A program made the translations under genes and the position numbers. A stretch of DNA of 48,177 bases, from assembly GCA_030696505.1 (NCBI GenBank), contig JAUYSD010000056.1, positions 1 to 48,177 on the forward strand, read 5' to 3'. Below the pieces are notes generated by a model, which had not been told where the DNA came from, ran no database searches, and saw nothing but the letters and a program-made list of their open reading frames with translations. Positions 26,184 to 34,325 of this stretch are shown here, in pieces (the stretch's first letter is position 1; the number at the start of each line of letters is the position of its first letter). Origin of the DNA: Sulfuritalea sp. (GTDB lineage Bacteria; Pseudomonadota; Gammaproteobacteria; Burkholderiales; Rhodocyclaceae).

Positions 26184-27404
26184 TCAGAGTCCCAGGATCA
26201 TCTGCGAGATGATGTTTTTCTGAATTTCGTTGGAGCCGCCGTAGATGGTGGTCTTGCGCACGTTGAAATACTGTCCGGACAGCGGCGGTGCGTGGTCGGC
26301 ATAGGCGGGCATTTGCGGGTCGCCGCTCCAGTCGGCGGCCAAGCCTTCGTCGAGATAGGGCAGGGCATAGTGGCCCAGCGCCTGCATCTTGAGTTCGGTC
26401 AGCATCTGCTGGATTTCGGAGCCCTTGACCTTGAGGATCGACGCCTCCGGTCCCGGTGCGCGCTTCTTCTCGCCTTCGGCAGAGATTACGCGCAGATTGG
26501 TGATCTCCAGCGCCATGAGTTCGAGTTCGACCTGGGCGATGCGGTCGCGGAAGCGCTGGTCCTCGATCAGCGGGCGGCCGCCGGAGGTTTCCTTGCGCGC
26601 GATCTCCTTGAGCTTCTTCAGTTCGCGCTTGGAGCGGCCGACGCCGGCAATCCCGGTGCGCTCGTGGCCGAGCAGGAACTTGGCATAGGTCCAGCCCTTG
26701 TTCTCCTCGCCGATCAGGTTCTCGGCCGGCACCTTGACGTCCTCGAACCAGACTTCGTTGATCTCGTGTTCGCCGTCCAGCATGATGATCGGGCGCACCT
26801 CGATGCCGGGCGTCTTCATGTCGATCAGCAGGAAGGAAATGCCTTCCTGCTGGCGGCCTTCGGTACTGGTGCGGACCAGGCAGAAAATCCAGTCGGCGTA
26901 CTGGCCGAGCGTGGTCCAGGTCTTCTGGCCGTTGACCACGTAATGGTCGCCGTCCGCGCTTTTTACCAACTGGGCGCGCATTTTCAGCGAAGCCAGGTCG
27001 GAACCCGAACCCGGCTCGGAATAGCCCTGGCACCACCAATCCGTGCCGTCGATTATGCGCGGCAGGAAGCGCTGCTGCTGCACTGGATTGCCGAATGCCA
27101 TGATCACCGGCGCCACCATCTTGAGGCCGAAGGGCAGTTGCATCGGTGCTCCGGCATCGGCGCATTCCTCGTCGAAGATGTGCTGCTGCACGGCATTCCA
27201 GCCGGTGCCGGCGAAGGTTGCCGGCCAGCCCGACGCGCCCCAGCCCTGGGCGTGCAGCAACTTCTGCCAACGCACGAAATCATCCTTCGCCAGGCGTTTG
27301 CCGCCGAGCACCTTGCGGCTGATTTCGACGGGCAGTTTGGCGCGCAGGAAACTGCGCACTTCCTCCCTGAAGGACTGCTCCTCGGCAGTGAAATTGAGAT
27401 CCAT
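26184..27404 (-). CDS. acyl-CoA dehydrogenase, large-subunit type
   Basis: WCQGYSEPGSGSDLAS, NGQKTWTTLGQYADWIFCLVRTS, YGGSNEIQKNIISQMILGL; start MDLNFTAEEQSFREEV. Confidence 0.92.
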   Translation of the reverse strand: MDLNFTAEEQSFREEVRSFLRAKLPVEISRKVLGGKRLAKDDFVRWQKLLHAQGWGASGWPATFAGTGWNAVQQHIFDEECADAGAPMQLPFGLKMVAPVIMAFGNPVQQQRFLPRIIDGTDWWCQGYSEPGSGSDLASLKMRAQLVKSADGDHYVVNGQKTWTTLGQYADWIFCLVRTSTEGRQQEGISFLLIDMKTPGIEVRPIIMLDGEHEINEVWFEDVKVPAENLIGEENKGWTYAKFLLGHERTGIAGVGRSKRELKKLKEIARKETSGGRPLIEDQRFRDRIAQVELELMALEITNLRVISAEGEKKRAPGPEASILKVKGSEIQQMLTELKMQALGHYALPYLDEGLAADWSGDPQMPAYADHAPPLSGQYFNVRKTTIYGGSNEIQKNIISQMILGL

Positions 27405-27735
27405 CGGTATTCGGTCCTTTGCTGTGTGCCTGGTAGGGATTGAAGTACTGCAGGGTGGAACATGGTTCTGCAAGTATGGTACGCGAGATGAAGCGCGCTG
27501 ACAAGCTCGGGATGGCGGATTCAGCCCGCAAAAAACCGCCGTCGTCCTGCGGCAGCCGCCATGCGCGGATCGGCCCGGCCTGGTCCTGCGGGATCGATCG
27601 TGCCGCGTGCCGCAATGTCGCCGTACTGTCAGCGCCAACTTTCGGTCGCGTCAAGGCTTGATTCTTTTCCGCCCTTCTCCCATAATTCGCCCCCTGCCCA
27701 ACCGGGACCTGGTTCCGCGCGGCATGTTTTTCGGT

Positions 27736-27812
27736 GGTGGCTGTAGCTCAGTTGGTAGAGTCCTGGATTGTGATTCCAGTTGTCGTGGGTTCGAGTCCCA
27801 TCAGCCACCCCA
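27736..27812 (+). tRNA. tRNA-His(GTG)
   Basis: G-1, acceptor GTGGCTG/CAGCCAC, anticodon arm CTGGATTGTGATTCCAG, T arm GTGGGTTCGAGTCCCAT, discriminator C73 followed by encoded CCA. Confidence 0.96.
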
Positions 27813-27823
27813 CCCGAATCGAG

Positions 27824-27849
27824 AACGGAGCCTGCGGGCTCCGTTTTTT
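27824..27849 (+). terminator. Rho-independent terminator after tRNA-His
   Basis: AACGGAGCC-TGCG-GGCTCCGTT followed by TTTT. Confidence 0.88.
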
Positions 27850-27850
27850 A

Positions 27851-28015
27851 TGTCCGCGGCGCCCTGCCGCGGACGGTATCCCCTGGTGGGATTTGTCTGC
27901 GGCGCCCAGCCGCAGACGGTATCCCCCGGTGGGATATGTCTGCGGCGCACAGCCGCAGACGGTGCTTTGCCCGCCTGGGATTCCGCTTCGCGGGCAGGCG
28001 TCCCCCGGTGGGATT
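27851..28015. repeat. tandem double-hairpin array, three units (43-bp period, third interrupted)
   Basis: Units 27851-27893, 27894-27936 and 27937-28015; consensus TGTCYGCGGCGCNCNGCCGCRGACGGTATCCCCYGGTGGGATW. Confidence 0.92.
27964..28000. repeat. REP-like palindrome nested in tandem unit 3
   Basis: GCTTTGCCCGCCTGGGATTCCGCTTCGCGGGCAGGCG replaces a single A of the 43-bp unit. Confidence 0.8.
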
Positions 28016-28269
28016 TGGCCGCGCATCGTTGTCTGCACCATCGGCACGTAGCCGAATCAACCATGGATGGCCCCGCGCACACGGTCTTCACGCCGGGGAC
28101 GCGCAAGTTCTGGCGGCATCTTTGATCGCGTCATACAATTGAAGCCTGATATATCGATTGCTGCGATTCGTCGCCTGGCATTTTCGCAAGCGGTCAGGAT
28201 GGCACCGAAGCAGGGTCTGCCCGCTAGACTGCAACCTCGAACGAGCAACGAAGCAAAGGATCACTGGCC

Positions 28270-30513
28270 ATGTCGATACGCAAACTTGTGGTTGCCAACG
28301 GGATCTGCTTCGTCGAGATACCCGCCGCCGGCATCTATCTGCTGTGCGGCGCGCCGGCCGACAGCGTCAAGCACCTGCTGCGGCGCGGCATCATCCAGAC
28401 CACCGAACGCAACGGCGTGGCCTTCGAAAACGGCCCCAACGCGATCCTGCTGTCGGATTCGATGATCCAGAACGGGCATCTGTGCAACCTGGCCGAGTTT
28501 CCCATCCTGCAGATGCTCTACCGGCAGGGCATGCTGATCCCCAACCATCCCAACAATACCGGCATGAAGCCGAAGCTGATCGGCACGCCCGAGCAGCTGG
28601 CGGCCCAGTTGCGCTACATCCATCGCGGCAACTACGGCCTGATCTCCGCCGAGGAAATGATGAAGGCGGGCGTCGAGGAGGCCGCGGCCGACGAACTGAT
28701 GCGGGTCAAGCTCAAGTTCGCCTTTGGTCAGATCGCGCGTCCCGAGGCCTTCGTCGAATGTCATCCCTTGACCACCGCGAGCATCGATATCGGCAACGGC
28801 GTCAGCATCAAGCGCCTCGCCCATAATGTCTTCGACATACGTTATGGCGACGACTTTGTCGAGGTGGACCTCAACCTCGAACCGCATCAGATCTATCCCT
28901 GCCCCTATCCGCTGAGCCATGTCGCGATCGACCGCCACTATTTCGCCGTGGTGCATGCCGGCGACGGCGACGGCTGGGACTTCAACCGCCCGGCCATGGG
29001 CAGCGTGCTGATCCACCAGGGCCGTGTGTACCTGATCGATGCCGGCCCCAACATCCACTACAGCCTCGACGCGCTGGGCATAGGCAAGAAGGAAGTGGCG
29101 GGAATTTTCCACACGCATTGCCACGACGACCATTTCGCCGGGCTGACGACGCTGCTCCAGTGCGACCGGCCGCTGCAGTATTTCGCCACGCCGCTGGTGC
29201 GGGCGTCGGTGACGCGCAAGTTCTGCGCGCTGCTGTCGATACCGGAAAGCGAGTTCGCCAGGTACTTCGACATCTGCGATCTGGTGGAGGGGGAGTGGAA
29301 CGACATCATGGGCCTGGAAGTGCGGCCGAGCATTTCGCCGCACCCGGTGGAGACCACGATATTCAATTTCCGCGTGCTCTGGGAAGGCGGCTACCGCACC
29401 TATGCCCACCTCGCCGACGTCGCCTCGTTCCGCGTCATCGACGCGATGGTCAGCGCCGACGCGACTGCGCCCGGCCTCAGCCCGGAGCGCGCGCAGGCAG
29501 TCAAGGCGTCCTATCTGGAAACCGTGGACCTGAAGAAGATCGACATCGGCGGCGGCATGATCCACGGCTGCGCCGAGGACTTCGCCACCGACGCCACGCC
29601 CCGGCTGTTGCTCGCGCATACCTCGCGCGACCTGACGCAGGAGGAGCGACGCATCGGTTCGGGCGCGCCTTTCGGCACCTTGGACGTGATGATTCCGGGG
29701 GAGCAGAACTTTCTGCTGCGCGACGCCAGCGAATTTCTCAAGAGCTATTTCCCGACGGTGCCGGTCGAGCGCCTGCACATGCTGCTGAACAACCGCATCG
29801 TCACCTTCAATCCGGAAACCATCATCACCTCGGCGGGGACGGTGCCGCAGGAGATCTACCTGCTGCTGGCCGGCAAAGTCGAGATCCTGACCCAGGACCC
29901 GCACAGCGCCCACTTCCTGTTCAGTGGATCGCTGCTGGCCGAATCGGCCGCGATTCACAATCGGCAGAGCGAAGATACCTATCGCTCGGTGGGTTTCGTC
30001 CAGGCCTTGCGCCTGCCGGCGGACCTCTACCGAAATTTTGTCGAGCGCTTTTTTTCCAGCGCCGAACTGCTCAAGGTGCGCACGGTCGAGGAGCGTTTGC
30101 GGCGCACCTTCCTGTTCAGCGATGCGGTGACCAACACCACGCTGTTTTCACTGGCCAAGAATTGCACCATCACCCGCCTGCACGCCGGCCGGCATTTCAT
30201 CGGCGACCCGCATCAATTGCACCTGATCGGCAAGGGGCGGCTGGCCAAGGGCAACGACGAGAAGGCGCCGGTGCTCGGCAAGGGCGAGTTCTGGGGCGCG
30301 GACAGCCTGTTTGCGGCGGTGACCAAGGGCGCCGGCGAACAGGCGACGGCCGCCGAGCCGGAACCCAGCCTGGTGGCGCTGGACAGTTGCGAGGTCTATT
30401 CGGTGCCGCTGAAACTGGTGTCGCGGATTCCGGTGGTGCGCTGGAAGCTGTTCGAGGCCTTCCGCAACGCCCATCCCTACGCCGCGCCACGCTATCGCGG
30501 CACGGCACGCTAG
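28270..30513 (+). CDS. MBL-fold hydrolase fused to cyclic-nucleotide-binding-like region(s)
   Basis: 747 aa; HTHCHDDHFAG (HxHxDH) in the central part; C-terminal segments EIYLLLAGKVEIL...GSLLAESAAIH and HLIGKGRLAKG...LGKGEFWGADSLF resemble cNMP-binding beta-rolls. Confidence 0.75.
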   Translation: MSIRKLVVANGICFVEIPAAGIYLLCGAPADSVKHLLRRGIIQTTERNGVAFENGPNAILLSDSMIQNGHLCNLAEFPILQMLYRQGMLIPNHPNNTGMKPKLIGTPEQLAAQLRYIHRGNYGLISAEEMMKAGVEEAAADELMRVKLKFAFGQIARPEAFVECHPLTTASIDIGNGVSIKRLAHNVFDIRYGDDFVEVDLNLEPHQIYPCPYPLSHVAIDRHYFAVVHAGDGDGWDFNRPAMGSVLIHQGRVYLIDAGPNIHYSLDALGIGKKEVAGIFHTHCHDDHFAGLTTLLQCDRPLQYFATPLVRASVTRKFCALLSIPESEFARYFDICDLVEGEWNDIMGLEVRPSISPHPVETTIFNFRVLWEGGYRTYAHLADVASFRVIDAMVSADATAPGLSPERAQAVKASYLETVDLKKIDIGGGMIHGCAEDFATDATPRLLLAHTSRDLTQEERRIGSGAPFGTLDVMIPGEQNFLLRDASEFLKSYFPTVPVERLHMLLNNRIVTFNPETIITSAGTVPQEIYLLLAGKVEILTQDPHSAHFLFSGSLLAESAAIHNRQSEDTYRSVGFVQALRLPADLYRNFVERFFSSAELLKVRTVEERLRRTFLFSDAVTNTTLFSLAKNCTITRLHAGRHFIGDPHQLHLIGKGRLAKGNDEKAPVLGKGEFWGADSLFAAVTKGAGEQATAAEPEPSLVALDSCEVYSVPLKLVSRIPVVRWKLFEAFRNAHPYAAPRYRGTAR

Positions 30514-33500
30514 CCCGCCGGCGCCGCGTCCAGACCCTCGCCGCCCAGGGCCATCAGGCTGGCATTGCCGCCTGCGGCCGCCGTATTGATGCTGACCAGG
30601 CGTTCGACCAGCATGCGGTACAGAGGGTACAGCGCGCTGCTTGCGCCGGGCTGGAACACGGGTATCAAAGGTCCCGGCGTATCGGCCAGGCGCGGCCGCC
30701 GGGCCGCCGCGCCGAGGTCGCGGCTCAGCAGCACGCCCGCCAGGCCAAGACAATCCACCTGCGGCAGGAATTCGATCCGCATCGCCAGTTCCCCGGGCAG
30801 CGCGGCGCGGATGCTCCTGGCCGGCTCACAGTCGACCATCACCGCGCTGCCGTCGACCGCGAGCACCGCAGCAAGCTGGTCGAGCAGCGCTTCTGCGTCG
30901 CACGCCAGGCACAGCAGGCGGCCGCGCGGCTCGAAGCTCAGGGTGTTGCGTTCGCCGGTGGCGCCCGGCAAGTCGAGCCTGACCCCGCGCAGCGACAGTT
31001 CGCCATAACGCGCACAGCATTGCGCCAGGGCCATGCGTGCGTTGGCGGCGGCCCATGCCGCCAGTTGTTGCAGCGCGGACGGCGGCTCGGCGGCAGCGCC
31101 GCCGAGGTCCGCCGGCGCGACCTGCTCGCTGCCCGCCAGCGCATGCAGATACAGCGGCCCGCCGGATTTCGGTCCGGTGCCGGACAGGCCCTCGCCGCCG
31201 AAGGGCTGCACGCCGACCACGGCGCCGATCATGTTGCGATTGACGTAGATGTTGCCGACGCGCGCCGCCTTCACTACTTGCTTGACCGTTTCGTCGATGC
31301 GGCTGTGCACACCCAGGGTCAGGCCGTAGCCGGTGGCGTTGATGGCCGCGACCAGGCCTTCGAGATCGCCGGCGGCGAAGCGCAGCACGTGCAGCACCGG
31401 GCCGAAGACCTCGCCCTGCAGCTCGGCCAGCGCATCGATCTCGATCAGCGTCGGCGCCACGAAGCAGCCGCTGCGGCAGGCCGCCGGCAGGCTGGCCTGC
31501 CACACCGGCCGGCCTTTTTCGCGCATCCGCGCGACATGGTCGAGCAGCGCGTCGCGGGCCTTGCCGTCGATCACCGGGCCGATGTCGGTCGCCAACTGCG
31601 CCGGATTGCCGATCCGCAGTTCCTGCGCGGCGGCCTTCAGCAGCGGCAGCACGCGGTCGGCAATCTCGTGCTGCAGACACAGCACGCGCAAGGCCGAGCA
31701 GCGCTGGCCGGCGCTGTCGAAGGCCGAACTCAGCACGTCCTGCACGACCTGCTCGGGCAGGGCCGAGGAATCGACGATCATTGCGTTCTGGCCGCCGGTT
31801 TCCGCAATCAGGCGCACCTCTTCGCGCCCGGCGATGCGCTGGTTGATCGCCTGCGCCACTTCGGTGGAACCGGTGAATAGCACGCCGCGCACGCGCGGAT
31901 CGGCGACCAGCGCGGCGCCCACGGTTTCACCGCGCCCGGGCAGCAGTTGCAGGACTTGCGGCGGAATGCCGGCCTGGTGCAGCAGTGCCACGGCGAAACA
32001 GGCGATCAGCGGCGTCTGCGCGGCCGGCTTGGCGATCACCGGGCTGCCGGCAGCCAGGGCCGCGCTGACCTGGCCAACGAAGATCGCCAGCGGAAAATTC
32101 CAGGGGCTGATACAGACCACCGGCCCCGTCATCGCCTGCGCCGGCTGATGGCGGCCACCGTCGAGTTGCGCGGCGTAGTAGCGGCAGAAATCCACCGCTT
32201 CGCGGATTTCGGCCAGGCCGTTGCTCCAGGTCTTGCCGGCTTCGCGGATGCACAGGCTCAACAGTTGCATGCGTTGCGCTTCGAACAGGTCGGCGGCGCG
32301 CAGCAGCGCCGCCGCGCGCGTGACCGGCGGCGTGCGTGCCCAGTCCGCGGCGCAGGATGCGGCGGTCGCCAGCGCCAGTTCGACCATCGCGGCATCGGCC
32401 TTGACCACCGCGCCGACTTGGTCTGCAGGGTCGGCCGGATTCAGCACCGGCAGGGGCTGCCCACTGGCGGGGCTGGCGGCGGCCGGCAGCGGCCGCGCCA
32501 GCCACTGCTCGCCGGCAAGCTGCGCCAGGCCGGATTCGAGTTCGGCAAGGTGCGCTTCGTCGGCCAGGTCGACCCCGGCCGAGTTGAGCCGCGCGGCGCC
32601 GAATATCCGCGCCGGCAGGGGGATCGCCGGGTGCGGCGCGCCGCCCTGCTGGCTGACGCGGCTCAGCGGATCGGCGAGCAGTTCATCAATCGACACCGAT
32701 TCATCGACAATGCGATTGACGAAGGAACTGTTGGCGCCGTTTTCCAGCAGGCGGCGCACCAGGTAGGGCAGCAGGGTTTCGTGGCTGCCGACCGGGGCAT
32801 AGATGCGGCAGCGCCTGCCGCCGTTCTCGACCGCGACCAGATGATCGTAGAGCGCCTCGCCCATGCCGTGCAGGCACTGGAATTCGTAGTCCTCGATGCC
32901 TTGCCGGTGCGCCATCTGCATCACGGCGGCGACGGTCTGCGCATTGTGGGTGGCGAACTGCGGATAGATCGCGTCCGGCGCCGCCAGCATGCGGTCGGCG
33001 CAGGCCAGGTAGGACAGATCGGTATGGGCCTTGCGCGTGAATACCGGATAGTCGGCGAGGCCGTCGACCTGGGCGCGCCGGATTTCGCTGTCCCAGTAGG
33101 CGCCCTTGACCAGGCGCAGCATGATGCGCCGCCGATTTCGCCGCGCCAGTTCGATCAGCCAGTCGACGACGTGGATGCCGCGCTTCTGGTAGGCCTGGAC
33201 CACGAAACCGAGACCGTCCCAGCCGGCCAGATCGCGGTCGGCGGCGAGGGATTCGAGCAGGTCGAGCGAGAGTTCGAGGCGCTCGGCTTCTTCGGCATCG
33301 ATGTTGAGCCCGATGCCGTAGCGCTTTGCCAGCAGCATCAGGGATTTCAGCGCCGGCCCGAGTTCCGTCATGACGCGCGCCTTCTGGCTGCGCTGGTAGC
33401 GCGGGTGCAGGGCCGAAAGCTTGACCGAGATGCCGGCCCCGGCTACCACGCCGCGCCCGCCGGCGGCAGTGCCGATGGCATGGATCGCGTTCTCGTAGGC

Positions 33501-34130
33501 GCGCCGGTAACGCTCGGCATCGGCGGCGCAAAGTGCCGCCTCGCCGAGCATGTCGAAGGAATGGGTGTAGCCGCCGGCTTCCCTGGCGGCGGCCTGCGCC
33601 AGCGCCTCGGCTATGGTCTTGCCGGCAACGAATTGCCTTGCCAGCAGAGCCATCGCATAAGCCACGCCGCGGCGCACCAAAGGCTCGCCGCCGCGGTGCA
33701 GCAGCCCGCCCAGCGCCTGGCCGAGGACGCCGTGCGAGGGTGCGGCGACCAGTTTGCCGCCGAGCAGCAAAGCCCAACTGGCGGCATTGACGAACAACGA
33801 GCGCTGGCCGCCGAGGTGCGCTTGCCAGTCGCCGTGGCTCAGCTTGTCGCGGATCAGGCGATCCGCCGTGGCCGTATCGGGAACGCGCAGCAAGGCCTCG
33901 GCCAGGCACATCAGCGCAATGCCTTCGGGTGTCGATAAGGAGAATTCGTGCATTAGGTGGTCTGCGCCGCCCGCGCCGCGTCGCTGGCTGCGCACCGCCT
34001 CGATCAGGGCTCGCGCCTGCGCCCGCACAGCAGGCACGGAGAGATCCAGGCCGTCCAGTTGCGTCGCCAGCGCCGCCACACAAACGGTTTCGGCGCTCCG
34101 ACAGGCTTCCTTGATTGCGTGTCGCGACAT
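30510..34130 (-). CDS. putA: bifunctional proline dehydrogenase / L-glutamate-gamma-semialdehyde dehydrogenase
   Basis: PRODH region RLVKGAYWDSEIRRAQ, YEFQCLHGMGE; ALDH region ISPWNFPLAIFVGQVSAALAAGSPVIAKPAAQTP, FTGSTEVAQAI, DSAGQRCSALRVLCLQ; probable start MSRHAIKEAC. Confidence 0.93.
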   Translation of the reverse strand: MSRHAIKEACRSAETVCVAALATQLDGLDLSVPAVRAQARALIEAVRSQRRGAGGADHLMHEFSLSTPEGIALMCLAEALLRVPDTATADRLIRDKLSHGDWQAHLGGQRSLFVNAASWALLLGGKLVAAPSHGVLGQALGGLLHRGGEPLVRRGVAYAMALLARQFVAGKTIAEALAQAAAREAGGYTHSFDMLGEAALCAADAERYRRAYENAIHAIGTAAGGRGVVAGAGISVKLSALHPRYQRSQKARVMTELGPALKSLMLLAKRYGIGLNIDAEEAERLELSLDLLESLAADRDLAGWDGLGFVVQAYQKRGIHVVDWLIELARRNRRRIMLRLVKGAYWDSEIRRAQVDGLADYPVFTRKAHTDLSYLACADRMLAAPDAIYPQFATHNAQTVAAVMQMAHRQGIEDYEFQCLHGMGEALYDHLVAVENGGRRCRIYAPVGSHETLLPYLVRRLLENGANSSFVNRIVDESVSIDELLADPLSRVSQQGGAPHPAIPLPARIFGAARLNSAGVDLADEAHLAELESGLAQLAGEQWLARPLPAAASPASGQPLPVLNPADPADQVGAVVKADAAMVELALATAASCAADWARTPPVTRAAALLRAADLFEAQRMQLLSLCIREAGKTWSNGLAEIREAVDFCRYYAAQLDGGRHQPAQAMTGPVVCISPWNFPLAIFVGQVSAALAAGSPVIAKPAAQTPLIACFAVALLHQAGIPPQVLQLLPGRGETVGAALVADPRVRGVLFTGSTEVAQAINQRIAGREEVRLIAETGGQNAMIVDSSALPEQVVQDVLSSAFDSAGQRCSALRVLCLQHEIADRVLPLLKAAAQELRIGNPAQLATDIGPVIDGKARDALLDHVARMREKGRPVWQASLPAACRSGCFVAPTLIEIDALAELQGEVFGPVLHVLRFAAGDLEGLVAAINATGYGLTLGVHSRIDETVKQVVKAARVGNIYVNRNMIGAVVGVQPFGGEGLSGTGPKSGGPLYLHALAGSEQVAPADLGGAAAEPPSALQQLAAWAAANARMALAQCCARYGELSLRGVRLDLPGATGERNTLSFEPRGRLLCLACDAEALLDQLAAVLAVDGSAVMVDCEPARSIRAALPGELAMRIEFLPQVDCLGLAGVLLSRDLGAAARRPRLADTPGPLIPVFQPGASSALYPLYRMLVERLVSINTAAAGGNASLMALGGEGLDAAPAG

Positions 34131-34325
34131 GGGCGACTCCCGTAGACCGGCATGGAGATGCGAGGCGTTCGCCCGGGGCGATTTGACTGGCACGACTGCC
34201 CCCGCATCGAACGTCCCGCAGCGATTGCTGTCTACATAGTTTAGTAGAACCCGCCGTCCGCACGCAGCGATCGACGCATGCCAGCGCCGGGCGACGATTG
34301 GCCGGCAGCATCCTGGGAGATGGTC

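Noticed and set aside
27851-28015. CRISPR array
   Set aside because: Units are contiguous hairpins with no unique spacers and no cas genes in the window.
28261-29958. 565-aa minus-strand ORF
   Set aside because: Antisense shadow of the MBL/CNB gene; no domain signature.
34188-34205. Sigma-54 promoter upstream of arginase-OAT (TGGCACG...)
   Set aside because: The -24 element matches, but the -12 GC dinucleotide is absent at correct spacing (reads CC).
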